From positions 1,736,001-1,800,000 of the forward strand of contig LR990055.1 in the NCBI GenBank assembly GCA_905147135.1: a stretch of 64,000 nt of DNA, in the 5' to 3' direction. Position 1 is the first letter of the stretch; every line of letters begins with the position of its first letter. The notes beneath the pieces are model-generated. The model saw only the letters and a list, made by a program, of their open reading frames with translations, made no database searches and had not been told where the DNA came from. The DNA comes from Blastobasis lacticolella (Eukaryota; Arthropoda; Insecta; Lepidoptera; Blastobasidae). Of the stretch, positions 33,685 through 44,334 are shown piece by piece. The position numbers and the translations under genes were made by a program.

Positions 33685-34718
33685 CGAATCACACTTACGA
33701 CATAGGTTTTCATGTCTTTATCTAAACTAGGCCAATAAACATAGTTACGGGATAAGTTTTTCATTTTATTTATGCCTAAATGACCAGAATGAAGTTCCGC
33801 GAGTATGCTGTTTTGAAGTGTGGGCGGTACTACAGTGCGATATTGATACATTAAACAACCCATTTCGACACACAATTTATTTTTACGATCGAAATAAGGT
33901 TTCTCCTCCTCGCTACGCGCTACGGGCGGCCAACCAAACAACACATATCCCATTATTCTAGTTAGTAAGACATCATTTTTCGTTTCTTTACGCACTTCTA
34001 TACAATTTGTAGGCAAAGATTCTTGTACAATATTTAAATAGGGCGTCGCGGGAGTGATCGCGCGCTGGAGCGGGAGGGGCAGGCGAAACAGCGCGTCGGC
34101 GGGCCCGTTATCTTTAGATCTAACAAATTCCACCGAAAAATCATAAGCCGCCAGTCGAGCGGCCCAGCGTTGCAGCCTACTAGCCGCCGTTTGTGGGATA
34201 CCTACTTTCGCTCCAAATATATAACTCAACGGCTGATGGTCTGTGCGAAGCAAAAACTTCCTACCGAGTAGGTATTGGTGGTGCCTCGTTATACCAAAAT
34301 AAATAAAAATAAAAAAATAATTTATTCAAGAAAACTTAAGTCTAAAATTACATAGTTAAATTTAAAAGTAAGTACCTACTTATGTTAAAATTTAAATAGA
34401 ACAATTTGAAATTATTTTTTACCCTAGTTATTTAAGCTAAGTAAATTAAGTAGATACATAGATGGCCAATGCCTCCTTATCTAGTTGGCTGTAGTTGGCC
34501 TCAGCCGAAATTAATGTTCGCGAGACACAACTAACGGGCCGCTCGCTGTCGTCGGGGTACCGGTGCGCCAAGACCGCTCCCAGACCGTACGCGCTGCTGT
34601 CTACGGCCAGCACGAGCGGGCGCGCTGCCTCGTAGTGCGCGAGCACGCGGTCACTCGTCAGCACGCGCTTCGCGCGATTAAAGGCCCTCTCGCACTCGCT
34701 CGTCCATTCCCAAGGCAC
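33624..34718 (-). pseudogene. Ty3/gypsy RNase H and integrase zinc-finger region, split by repeat O
   Basis: 34446-34718 carries the RNase H start (PLVLAVDSSAYGLGAVL, LDKEALAI). 33624-34253 carries its end (LRTDHQPLSYIFG, VEFVRSKDNGPADALFRLP) and the HHCC-type integrase N-terminus (HSGHLGINKMKNLSRNYVYWPSLDKDM). The second cysteine motif is damaged. Between them lies about 190 bp of foreign AT-rich sequence (repeat O), so the domain is broken. Confidence 0.85.
34297..34462 (-). mobile_element. Repeat O inserted in gypsy RNase H
   Basis: Matches 26693-26862 (AAGTCTAAAATTACAT, AATTTAAAAGTA.GTACC, AAGCTAAGTAAATTAAGTA). Confidence 0.6.
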
Positions 34719-34734
34719 GTCTTCACTATCACTA

Positions 34735-34933
34735 CATAGTATAAAACAAAGTCGCTTTCTCTGTCCCTATGTCCCTTTGTATGCTTAAATCTTTGAAACC
34801 ACGCAACGGATTTTGATGCGGTTTTTTTTAATAGAGAGAGTGATTCAAGAGGAAGGTTTATAAGCAAGAAAAAAGGGGAGGTAGGGGTAAAGTAGGAGGT
34901 ATGCGTGAACGAAGTCGCGCCGGGTCCACTAGT
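34735..34933 (+). mobile_element. Repeat Q inserted between gypsy RT and RNase H
   Basis: ACATAGTATAAAACAAAGTCG ... GAACGAAGTCGCGCCGGGTCC, then ACTAGT. Close match to 15868-16072. It separates the RT and RNase H frames. Confidence 0.7.
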
Positions 34934-35738
34934 TTTTTAATAAAGTATGCAACGGATGTAATATTATGCTTAAGTTGGGAATGAATTTACCGTAATAATT
35001 CAACATTCCCAAAAAGCTTTTTAATTGGGTAACGTTTCCTGGACAAGGTGCGTTGGAAATGGCATCGAGTTTCGTAGGGTCGGGTCGTAACCCAGACTTA
35101 TCAATAATAAATCCTAAATATTTAACACACTTTTGTAAAAAACTACATTTGCTTAATATTATAGTAAATCCCATTTTACGTAACCGTTCAAGTAGGCTGC
35201 GTAAATTCTGTAAATGTTCACTCCGCGTCCTCCCCGTGACACACACGTCGTCCAGGAACACCACCGTGCCCGGCACCCCGCGCAAAGTTTCCTCCATCAG
35301 TTTTTGAAACTTCTCCGGAATACATGAAAGTCCAAATGGAACGCGGCGATATACGAAAGTGCCAACATGCGTAGTAATCGCTGTGTACTTCTGAGAATCT
35401 TCCGTCAACATAATTTGTTGGTATGATTGTTTCAAATCAATTTTTCAGTATTCTTCCCCACCGCTCAGTGTGGCGAAAAGTTATTCAATTCGCGGAAGCG
35501 GGTAAGGGTCGCGTTTTAATTTTGGATTAACAGTGATTTTATAATCGCCGCTAATTCGTATATCGCCGTTCTCCTTGATGACGGGCACGATGGGGGTCCC
35601 GTAGTCGGAGTGGTCCACGCGGTACATGTGCCCTCGGCCTAGGTAGTTTGGGGCACGAAAATGCCTCCGCCAAGACAAGATTCGTGTTAAAATATCGGTC
35701 CTACCTGTAATTTTATATATTTGTTTTTTTTTGTGCAT
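34929..35738 (-). pseudogene. Ty3/gypsy reverse transcriptase, 5'-truncated
   Basis: RT fingers and palm are recognisable: VDHSDYGTPIVPVIKENGDIRISGDYK and DPYPLPRIE at the N-terminal side; then LTEDSQKYTAITTHVGTF, PFGLSC..EKFQKLM, the catalytic FLDDV box, and the connection segment KSFLGMLNYYGKFIPN. In-frame stops occur near 35478-35480 and about 35446. Gag, protease and the 5' LTR are missing: the frame begins inside RT and runs directly into SDR-duplication flank at about 35745. Confidence 0.88.
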
Positions 35739-35759
35739 TTAACATATGCAATTTTAGTT

Positions 35760-35862
35760 ACGATTCAAGTAGATATACCAGCTATCCACTTAAATCACCT
35801 TTCTAATGCTCTTGGCAAAGGCATGGAACGCTTTCCCTGCTAGTATATCCTCCAGACAAATT
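35760..35862 (+). mobile_element. Repeat D remnant
   Basis: GGCATGGAACGCTTTCCCTGC, then TAGTATATCCTCCA. The 3' two-thirds seen at 29383-29592 is deleted here. Confidence 0.6.
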
Positions 35863-36171
35863 GAGGCTAGGGAATCCCAGTGCGCTTATTTTTCTGGTGA
35901 GTGATCGATATTGGCCTATGTATAAACCTAGAAATCATAGGTGTTAAGGAGACATCGAAGTTGATAAAGTAAATAAATAAAAATCAAAAAACACGCTTTA
36001 AGTGATATTTTTAATAGTGAATAAATAGTCAATAACCTTTTATAACAAATGCTTTTAGAAATATAAAAAGAAAGAGTTATTAAAATTTACGACGGTAAGA
36101 AACATGTTTACATTCGTGCAGTACAAAAATTACAATTGCTATCTTTAAAAATATTTGACACTGACAATCGT

Positions 36172-36249
36172 ACATCTGGCGTCAATATCCCTCTCGCACG
36201 CGAGGATCCAGGGTCGCCTTGATCCAGTATTTAGCAGAACAGGTAAATT
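36172..36249 (-). mobile_element. SINE-A fragment, duplicate of 30010-30087
   Basis: Same truncated scrap with a few substitutions (GAGGATCCAGGGTCGCC). Confidence 0.75.
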
Positions 36250-36304
36250 AATATTATTGAAATATCCACCACTACCAAATTCAGAATGCCAATATCATAA
36301 AAAA

Positions 36305-37063
36305 TCAGTTAAGAGTATCCCCTCCGTCAACAAAGAGAATACTGCCAGTGGTGCTTTTCGATTTCTCACTTGCAAGGAACAGGATCGCCTCAGCAATATC
36401 GTCAGTGTCAGCAAAGCGTCCCAATACTGCTCTACTTATACTACTTGTGAATACCTTGTCGATATCTTCCTGTTTATAACCAGCTGCTTTTTGGAAATTA
36501 GTCTTAACTGGCCCAGGATTGACAGAATTCACTCTAATACCTTGAGGTCCCAAGCCCTTGGCTACAGTTTGTGTAAAATTGTCAAGACCTGCCTTTGATA
36601 TGCTGTAGGGCAGTAGATCTGGTATGCCTCTGATTGATCGAATACTGGATACATTGACAATATTACCTTTGGTTTTGGCCAAATGGGGTACAGCAAGTCC
36701 TGTCAGCAGATACACGCTACGAAGATTTACGGACATTATTTGGTCGTATTTTTCTATGCCGTCCTGCACATTTGCTTTTACTCCAAATCCAGCATTATTA
36801 ACAAGAACGTCTATTTTGCCAAATTTCTTTACAGTCTCTTCAATGACCTTCTTCGCATCGTTGTCTTTACTCAAATCAGCTTTGACGATCAAAGGCTCAA
36901 TTCCTTTAACTTCTTTAACTGCTTTGGCCACTTCCCGAAGTTTTTCTTCAGTTCTTGCAACAAGGACTACTTTGGCTGATTCTTTGGCAAAATGTTGAGC
37001 TGCAACTGCTCCTATTCCAGAACTTGATCCTGTGACGATAACCACTTTGTCTTGGAAACTCAT
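36305..37063 (-). CDS. Short-chain dehydrogenase/reductase, SDR copy 2
   Basis: A 252-residue single-exon classical SDR, about 93% identical by eye to SDR 1 and sharing its flanks. TGSSSGIG at 11-18, R37, NNAG at 89-92, N113, S140, Y153 and K157 are all present, so an active NADP(H)-dependent oxidoreductase is expected in the cytosol. The changes against SDR 1 cluster in residues 191-211 (QKAAGYKQEDIDKVF against HEAAGFKQEEIDKLF, and the following SSISR against NRKSK) and at 142-147. Both regions border the active site, so substrate range may differ. It is transcribed divergently from SDR 3, whose start is 1.7 kb away. The substrate is unknown. Confidence 0.94.
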   Translation of the reverse strand: MSFQDKVVIVTGSSSGIGAVAAQHFAKESAKVVLVARTEEKLREVAKAVKEVKGIEPLIVKADLSKDNDAKKVIEETVKKFGKIDVLVNNAGFGVKANVQDGIEKYDQIMSVNLRSVYLLTGLAVPHLAKTKGNIVNVSSIRSIRGIPDLLPYSISKAGLDNFTQTVAKGLGPQGIRVNSVNPGPVKTNFQKAAGYKQEDIDKVFTSSISRAVLGRFADTDDIAEAILFLASEKSKSTTGSILFVDGGDTLN

Positions 37064-37130
37064 TTTGTAAACTAAATTAAAATTACAAACTTAAATTAAG
37101 ATGTGGATTTAGACTATGCTTCAATACAGC

Positions 37131-37175
37131 AACTGATCGGAATGGATAATGAATCGACACCATAGCATATTTATA
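37131..37175 (-). promoter_or_regulatory. Candidate core promoter of SDR 2
   Basis: TATAAATA (37175-37168, reverse strand) and TCAGTT (37136-37131), conserved with SDR 1 in sequence and spacing. Confidence 0.4.
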
Positions 37176-38760
37176 ATATAACTGTAGCCCTATCATGATC
37201 TATTCCTTTAATCTTAACGATAGTGTGTACTTAGGGGTGATGGGAATGACTTGGTTGAATTTGCTATGACATGAAAATTGTACGGATTTTTGCATATAAT
37301 GTTATTCTGCTATTTCTGTGCAAAGTACATCACATAATCTTATCATTTCTTTTACCTTACTGATAATTGAAATACAAGGTTTTAGCTGCGATTTCTTCCG
37401 CATGGACCGGTTTTGCCTTTACTTGTACATTTCGGAATAATTTAGTCTTAATAGACGCACTCTAACCATTATCTGCACTCTGTTTATCTAACACTACATG
37501 CACTTTGCTTGTTAACTGCTATGATTTGTGTCGTGCTGTATCAGTCATCTAATAAAAATAATATTTAAGCAAGTTATTTTTACAATATCGGTAAAAATTA
37601 CACCTTCATCGCACATGTTAATAATTAGTCAATAGAGTAGACGAATCCTGGTAATAAACCCGATAACATGTGCGATAAAAGTGTAGCGAATAACCACAAA
37701 AGTCTCAAAACTTATATCGGTATAAAATGGTTAAAAAAAGATTCAAGGAGAAAGAAAAGTAACGTAAATTAGGTGAATTAAAGAAAAGTAATGTAATGAA
37801 CCTTCATTACGTTACCTAATCTTCGGAATTTCTGAAAGAAGTGAATGATTGAAACCACTTAGTTGGATAAATGTACATACAGAATACGATATAGTTGCAA
37901 ACGATAGCAATAAAAAACCGATAGGTGCCTTTACCGCTTGAAGGATTTAAGGATTTTAATGATCTGCTTTGGTCAACAAAAAAATTCCGCGATATAGCTG
38001 AATTTTCGTTCATAAATACTAATCACGGCGGTACATTAGGTACTAAGGGATAAATAAATATATTGATAAAGCATTTTTAAAACAATGAAGTAATTATTTG
38101 AAATAAGTGAATTTTTAAGAAATTACCCACCACATGATACACACAAACAGACAAAATCTGTTTATAATTTCAGTACCTATAGATTAATACTTCACAATTT
38201 GAATGTAAACAAAATAATATGGTAGAATACATTACGCACTAAGCCCAAAACTTATCGACTTTAGGCAAAACGATAAAAATATTGTGACTGGATGATAAAT
38301 ACTTTTTAGAAAAGTGCTTAGTAAACAAACACAGTTTCATTGTTTAGCAGCACTGTTAAAAACAGAGACAACGTAAGGGTTGATATTAGATAACATAAAT
38401 TGATATAGTTTTAGACTAGGGTCAAGAATAAAAATTTAGATTTATGGTTTTAGAGCGTGTGTCTCGTCATTGATAATTGTGAGATCAAGTATTAAGTAAG
38501 ATAGAAAGCAGTCAAACCAGCAACCAGGCCGCTTTCAATAAACTGCGGGCAATTATATAAAGTAAAATTTACCTTACAAGTTATATAATAGAAACTGGTG
38601 ATAGATAACAGTATTATACCTATTTTATTCTGAAGTGGCGATAAATCTTATCATACTTATGTCTATAGCAAGTCACGTTGCGAGATAACGTCTCATTCAA
38701 TGTGATGTTCTAATAGTGAGAGCAGTGTAGAGAATTGAGTCGTTTAATAATTTAAGCAAG
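37176..38760. other. Divergent SDR 2 / SDR 3 intergenic region
   Basis: An AT-rich 1.6 kb interval between oppositely transcribed SDR genes, so it should hold both promoters. It includes MITE-like element L (37599-37687). Apart from the SDR 2 TATA/initiator pair I see no defined regulatory motif. Before SDR 3, a TTATATAATAG at 38580 is far upstream. Confidence 0.5.
37599..37687. mobile_element. Small MITE-like element L upstream of SDR 2
   Basis: TACACCTTCATCGCACATGTTA and TAACATGTGCGATAAAAGTG form clear inverted ends about 90 bp apart. Shared with SDR 1 upstream, so it inserted before the duplication. Confidence 0.6.
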
Positions 38761-39519
38761 ATGGATTTCAAGGGCAAAGTGGTCATTATAACTGGTTCCA
38801 GTTCAGGAATTGGAGCAGTTACTGCACAGTACTTTGCCAATCTGTCAGCGTCAGTGGTTATCGTCGGAAGAAATGAAGCTAGACTCCAAGACGTAGCAAA
38901 GGTGGTTGAAGCCGCTAAAGGAATCAAACCGCTAGTTCTTAAAATTGATTTGACCAAGGATGATGAGGTAAAGAAAATCGTTGATGAAACTATAAAGAAA
39001 TTCGGAAAAATTGACGTCCTTGTCAACAATGCTGGAGCCGGAGCAATGGCTAGTATCAGGGACGGTATAGAAGCATTTGACAAAATGATTGCTGTAAACC
39101 TAAGAAGCGTTTATTTGCTAACAAGCCTTGCTGCGCCATATCTAGCCAAAACAAAAGGTAATATAGTCAACGTATCAAGCATAGCGTCAACAAAACTCGT
39201 ACCAGAATATTTGCCTTACTGCATTTCGAAAGCTGGTCTTGACAGTTTTACGAAAATCGTAGCTAAAGATCTGTCAACGGAAGGCATCAGAGTGAACTCA
39301 GTAAATCCAGGCCCAGTGAAAACTAACTTCCAGAATGCTGCTGGTTTCACCCAAGAGCATATCGACGATTTCTTTAAAGATAGAATCGCTAGGTCGAAAT
39401 TAGGCCATATATCGGAAAGCGAAGACATTGCAGAAATAATTGTGTTTCTAGCAAGTGACAAAGCAAAAAGTACAACTGGCAGCATTTATGTTGTAGATGC
39501 CGGTGATTTGCTCAATTAG
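38761..39519 (+). CDS. Short-chain dehydrogenase/reductase, SDR 3
   Basis: A 252-residue single-exon classical SDR, alignable without gaps to SDR 1 and 2 but clearly more divergent. TGSSSGIG (11-18), R37 (GRNEARL, suggesting NADP(H)), NNAG (89-92), N113, S140, Y153/K157 (YCISK) and NPGPVKT are all conserved. No targeting signal is visible. The ATG at 38761 is preceded by a 5' region with no in-frame extension that adds homology. It is an older paralogue: flanks are not shared and substitutions are spread throughout. Near the C-terminus VDAGD replaces the VDGGD of the other copies. Expected to be an active oxidoreductase of unknown substrate. Confidence 0.94.
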   Translation: MDFKGKVVIITGSSSGIGAVTAQYFANLSASVVIVGRNEARLQDVAKVVEAAKGIKPLVLKIDLTKDDEVKKIVDETIKKFGKIDVLVNNAGAGAMASIRDGIEAFDKMIAVNLRSVYLLTSLAAPYLAKTKGNIVNVSSIASTKLVPEYLPYCISKAGLDSFTKIVAKDLSTEGIRVNSVNPGPVKTNFQNAAGFTQEHIDDFFKDRIARSKLGHISESEDIAEIIVFLASDKAKSTTGSIYVVDAGDLLN

Positions 39520-39666
39520 TATTATTGTCTTGTTTATACCTAATTGTTGTGCAATATTGAAATATACGAGATATTGTGTTGTTATCTTTTATCATTATTA
39601 CTTTATTACCGTGATATTGCTGTTTTATTTTGACCCAAGTTATATTGGAAGCTAGATAAAATAAAA

Positions 39667-40015
39667 TAATCATCTTTGCGTTAAAGTGACGGTTGTGTTC
39701 TCGCGCACGAGGGCACGGGGTCCGCAATAAACATGATCCCAGGTTTACCAGATTAGATAATTATAGTGGAGCGACTGCAATCCGACCTCTGTGACCCTGT
39801 AACTAGGGGAACATGACCAGATTGGAGCATGGTTTCACATTCAGTCGCCCAAATGTGCAGATTTCATCACGATATTCTCCCTCACCGACCGTAAGAGCAT
39901 TCAACTAATGTACATAACTCAGAAAAGAGTCATTCGTACATGGCCACAATGGGATTCGAACCCGATACCACTCGCTTACGAGTCAAATACCTTAGCCACT
40001 CGCCCACCGCTCCCC
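39667..40015 (-). mobile_element. SINE-A, full-length, reverse strand
   Basis: AATCATCTTTGCGTTAAAG tail through GGGATTCGAACCCG to ACTCGCCCACCGCTCC head. It begins about 150 bp after the SDR 3 stop. Confidence 0.85.
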
Positions 40016-40440
40016 TTCTACCTAAATTACCAGAATAAAGGCATCAAAAGCACAAAAAGTGCCATTAAATGTCCTTCGTCCCTTTTATTCTATTATATCT
40101 TCTCTATGAACACTTGTATCCCATCTTAACCGGCTATTGGGAACATATTGCAGACTCCAATTTCACGTCGGCCTTCCCCATAGGCGAGGGGAAAATGATC
40201 GGAAAATCGGCTCGAAGAGATTTTCATCAAATTTAATCGGCTTAGGCGCAGCGCTCTCGGAAATATGAGCTTTAATCCGCTCTCTTACGATTGGATACAC
40301 CTTGTGCGCTGAAAGGCGCGGGGGATAGACTAGAATTACAGATCCATGGAGTGTACGGGCTATAATAATGTCTTATGGGTCCATTATTTATTTTAGATTG
40401 CTTTACTCATTCACCGTATGTCAGGTATATATTTTATTAT
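40016..40440. other. Intergenic, no feature recognised
   Basis: Nothing assignable. Confidence 0.35.
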
Positions 40441-40613
40441 TAGACTAGCTAGACATTTGGCCGCCATCACCGGTCTTTGGGAGAAGTCAGTGAAGGTATT
40501 GTCACTGACTGAGGTGTATACTTAAGGCTTTTCAGCCTCTACGGTACTGTGACGGTATTGCTTTTTTTACATCTCACTGGGCAGGTATTTGACTGCTATC
40601 TCATCCAATGGTT
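40441..40613 (-). repeat. Repeat D fragments
   Basis: Two scraps (TAGACTAGCTAGACATTTGG and CATCTCACTGGGCAGG..TTTGACTGC) of the 3' end of repeat D, in the same orientation. Confidence 0.45.
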
Positions 40614-40862
40614 AGTGTGGAGTGATTGTCATCAGACTTCCGTGACCCTGCTACACACGTAATCAGATTGGATCATGTTTACATATTCAGTCGCCTGAAT
40701 GTGCAGGTTTCATCACGATATTTTCCCTAACCGTAAGAGCATCGGTATATAGAATGTATGTACATAACTCAGACAAGAGTCATTGGTACATAGCCGCAGT
40801 GGGATTCACACCCGGTACTTCCCGCTTACGACTCGGATTACCACTTGGCCACCGACGCTCCG
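40612..40862 (-). mobile_element. SINE-A, reverse strand, tail truncated
   Basis: From TTAGTGTGGAGTGATTGTCA to ACCACTTGGCCACCGACGC. The last 100 bp of the family (tail side) is absent. Confidence 0.8.
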
Positions 40863-41356
40863 AGATTAATCCACTTACGGATACCCTCCATTAATGTAAA
40901 GTAGGCTCAAACCCTCCAATAGTTTATTTATTAAAGCTGTTGAAGTGAATTACTTCTACGTTTACGCGTTAGAACACAGCGAGGGTAACACTTCATGAAA
41001 GTTGTAAACGAAATTCTGGATGTACTGATTGAAAATTGAGATTTAAGAAACTTAAAATTGAATTTTAATTTGTTTTCGAATTTCGAGCCTCTAAAACGAA
41101 GACGACAATTCTAATTTCGTTGTTTTGATTAATTGCTCTAATTTTATTAGAGCGAAGTTGCGACGGACTGTCACCGCTACGCCCCGGGTGACATTATAAA
41201 CGATTTTGTAAGAAAATACAAGGGACTCAATTGATACGAACTTTGCCTTTATAAGGTAGTAAGTGAGTAAGAAATGAGATTAATATACCTATCTAATAAT
41301 TTGAGGTTCCAACCTGGCTTCTAGATTGAATGAGTAATATTCATCATCATCAGACG
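40863..41356. other. Intergenic, no feature recognised
   Basis: AT-rich; nothing assignable. Confidence 0.35.
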
Positions 41357-41640
41357 ACGCTTACTTTATATACTTACTATAGGGCATAGGCCTCCCCGAG
41401 AGTTATCCACAAAGGCCGGTCCTGTGCCTTCCGCGTCCAGTTGCGATCTTTACCAGATCGTCGGTCCTCCTTGTGTGAGGCCTACCCACGCTGCGTCTTC
41501 CGGTTCGTGGTCGCCACTCGAGAACTAAACGCCCCATCGGCCATCTGTTCTTCGAGCTATGTGCCCTGCCCACTTCTACTTTAGCCTGGCAATCCTTAGG
41601 GCTATGTCGGTGACCTAGTTCGCTTGCGGATCTCCTCTTA
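41357..41640 (-). pseudogene. C-terminal fragment of an RTE-like LINE ORF2
   Basis: On the reverse strand the broken frame carries the conserved end of RTE-type polymerases: an ARSSKNRWPMG segment, WRPRTGRRSVGRP, TDDLVKIA and a tryptophan/glycine-rich end near GLCG. Only the last 90 or so residues are present. A second copy of the same segment is at 52321-52428. Confidence 0.7.
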
Positions 41641-41961
41641 TCTGATTCGATCGATGAGTAATATTGTTAATCAATAACTTTTGTTATGCCAATTAGCTAA
41701 CGAGCCAGTCTTCATTGCGAATACCGCAGGTTCAAGTCTTAATTGAAACCTGTATAAACAGTTTTGTCCATCTGTTATTTACTAATTAGGTAAAAAGTAC
41801 TTTTGCACTTTTCATTCTAAGTACCATGCGTCATACTTCTATGGTCATTATAGTAGGAAACCTGCGTAAATATATATTTATCTTAAAATAAATTCTAATG
41901 TATCGGATTTGTAGATGAAAGTCTACTTCATTGTGAAATTTGAGTTAGATATAATAATTAA

Positions 41962-42160
41962 AATAATAATCGTAGCTCGAGGGCCCGGGTCCCGCTTTAA
42001 TTGTTATCCAGAATTTAGCATTTAAGGAATTACAGCAGAGCGACTACCATTCTGATCTCCTTGCGTTTGTTGCCAGGGTATCCTGGATCGGATGATGATC
42101 GGATCATGGTTACACATTCTGCACAGAATGTGCAGGTTTCATCTTGTTTTCCCACATGCG
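41962..42160 (-). mobile_element. SINE-A in duplication unit 1, decayed
   Basis: AGGGCCCGGGTCCCGC, AGCGACTACCATTCTGATC and ATGGTTACACATTCTG. The tRNA-like head is missing. Confidence 0.65.
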
Positions 42161-42547
42161 TGATTATACAGGGTAGCCGTAATGGTAGCTGTGTATACCT
42201 ACAGTAAAAATAAATTAATTACTCAGTCTAACATTCATTCTAATAGTAACATTCTAGGTAACATTGGTCATTAATAATTGTTGTTGTGCCAATTAGTAAA
42301 CGAGCCTGCCTTCATTGCGGAAACCGCAGGTTCAAGTCTTAATTGAGACCTGTATAAATAGTTTTGTCCATCTGTATTTACTAATTAGGTAATAAGTACC
42401 TAAGCACTTTTCGTTTTAAGTACCATGCGTCATACTTCTATGGTCATTATAGTGCGTAAATATATTATTATCTTAAAAGAAATTAAAGTAGACTCGATTT
42501 GTAGAGGTCTACTGTATTGTGATTTTTGAGTAAGATATAATAATGTT

Positions 42548-42950
42548 AATAAAAATAATCATCTTGGCGTTAATGTGCCGGTTGTTTTTTCGCGCACGAG
42601 GGCCCGGGGCCGCCTTGACCATGATCCAGGATTTGACTGATCAGATAATTACAGTAGAGTGACTGCCATCTGACCTCCGTGCCCCTGCTACCAGGAGAAT
42701 CTGACCAGATTAGATCATGGTTACACTTTCAGTCGCCTGAATGTGCAGGTTTCATCACGATATTTTCCTTCACCGTGAGAGCATCGGTGTTTCAACTAAT
42801 GTACATAACCCAGAAAAGAGTCATTGTCAACTCGGAAAAGAGTCATTGTCAACTCGGAAAAGAATCATTAGTACATGGCCGCAGTGGGATTTTAACCCGG
42901 TACCTCTCACTTACGAGTCGGATTCACCACTCGGCCATAGCTCCCATTCA
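42548..42950 (-). mobile_element. SINE-A in duplication unit 2, with internal triplication
   Basis: Complete from ATAATCATCTTGGCGTTAAT to the degenerate head (ACCACTCGGCCATAGCTCC). Within it a 22-bp segment containing AACTCGGAAAAGAGTCATTG occurs about three times in tandem (42806-42870). Confidence 0.82.
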
Positions 42951-42955
42951 TTTGT

Positions 42956-43421
42956 ACACAATCCGCCCACGTTATATCGGTGCCAAAAATAAAGCGTGTC
43001 TCTTTGCCTGCGACCGACGCTCGATTCCCGAGTCCGTTCAGCCAACCGTGTCGGTCTCATCTAAGAAATGTTCCGGAAAATGCCACAGATGTCCCGTAAA
43101 ATGGCACGGTTGCCCCGAAAACGGAGGGTACACGAATATATGTATATATGCCGTACTGTGTTCTACGGTCTTCTGTGACATTAAATACAATAGGCCGGTA
43201 GAGGAGAGGATATAATGAACGCTGGTTAATTGGTGTCTGTTTTAGTTGTGGCCTGTAATGAGAGCAATGAATAAGGATCAATTATATGGTAACATTTTTA
43301 GGTTTGTTGATATGATTTGAACGCATTTTCATAGCAATGAAACCTAGTGAAAGTCTTTTTGAAGCCCATTTTTCAATGCTTAAGTTATATGGGTTTGAAG
43401 GAAATGTCTAGCGTAACGAAA
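42956..43421. other. Intergenic, no supported gene
   Basis: An open frame on the + strand has a cysteine-rich patch (KKCSGKCHRCPVKWHGC) near 43070, but it runs in from the SINE upstream and has no splice or start context, so I do not call it. Confidence 0.35.
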
Positions 43422-43720
43422 TATCTGCTTAATTACGTTAGTTTTACTCGGATGTCGATTGACGTCATCAGACATGCCAAAATTCTTGATTTATGAGATA
43501 TCGTGAAAATATCTTGACAGTCATTCGTATCGTATCATAGGCTAATGCTTATCTGCTTAATTACGTTAGGTTTACTCGGGTGTCGAATGACGTCATCAGA
43601 CATGCCAAAATTCTTGATTTATGAGATATCGTGAAAATATCTTGACAGTCATTTATGTCGTATCAAAGGCTAATAAAAGAGTCACTAAATAAAAATCGTG
43701 ACTGAACCTCATTAGATAGA
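43422..43720 (+). mobile_element. Repeat P with internal 128-bp tandem duplication
   Basis: 43422-43549 and 43550 to about 43677 are near-identical (TTGACGTCATCAGACATGCC in both). The following AAAAATCGTGACTGAACC segment matches the reverse of 22190-22215. Confidence 0.7.
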
Positions 43721-43941
43721 CGATGTGTTAGAGTTGGGATGGGGATAATCCAACTAGCAAAATTTGGTCGTACAATGATCGATACGACATTTTCGGCGTG
43801 ACACTAAAGTTGGACCTTTTAGTAATATAACAATCGTATAACGATAATTTGACTCAATTTGGGCAAAATTATGAAACTTTTATATAGAGGTCATATTGAA
43901 GTCGTATTAATACCTACTCGTAAGATAACAGCCATATCATC

Positions 43942-44066
43942 TTCACAGCCCGTAACAGTCCACTGCAGGACTTAGGGCCTCTCCCACAACAGGGGAGGTT
44001 AAAGACACCCATGAGTTTAAGGGGTTAGTGCTATTCTACTCTGCCGTACCCCACACGGCCAACAGC
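43942..44066 (-). mobile_element. SINE-C, internally deleted, reverse strand
   Basis: CACAGCCCGTAACAGTCCAC ... GGGGAGGTTA joins directly to AAGACACCCATGAGTTTAAG: about 120 bp of the middle is missing. It ends in the head (CTGCCGTACCCCACACGGCC). Confidence 0.75.
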
Positions 44067-44334
44067 CATATAAAGCCGTAAAAAATCATAATAACACATT
44101 TTCATAAATAATCACGAAAGTAATTGATATAATATGGCCAATTTGTTGTATTGTAGTCGAAGCATTTATTACCATAGGTAACATTTATGCGAACATTTCG
44201 GGATAAAGTAGTCCATTTAAATATTAAGTGAGTTGTGCACAACATAAAAAGACCCAATAAAATGGACAATAACGACTAAGAGAATCAAAAACTTGTATCT
44301 GCCTTGTTATTTGCTGTTTAATATAGAGTCACAT
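44067..44334. other. Intergenic, no feature recognised
   Basis: AT-rich; nothing assignable. Confidence 0.3.

Larger units (their letters stand above)
35755..38585. repeat. Segmental duplication, copy 2 (contains SDR 2)
   Basis: Collinear with 29340-32385 as described there. It has a roughly 235-bp deletion after TATATCCTCCA (35852) relative to copy 1, and lacks the copy-1 palindrome. It ends just before SDR 3. Confidence 0.85.
41650..42955. repeat. Tandem duplication J (two units of about 590 bp)
   Basis: Unit 1 (about 41650-42165) and unit 2 (about 42240-42955) share GTTCAAGTCTTAATTGA.ACC, AGTTTTGTCCATCTGT and GTACCATGCGTCATACTTC, followed by a reverse-strand SINE-A at the same place. Unit 1's SINE is heavily decayed. 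The SINE was there before the duplication. Confidence 0.75.

Noticed and set aside
42679..43215. 178-codon frame with a cysteine-rich stretch near its end
   Set aside because: The first half is SINE-A read through, and the cysteine patch does not fit a known zinc-finger spacing. Probably chance.
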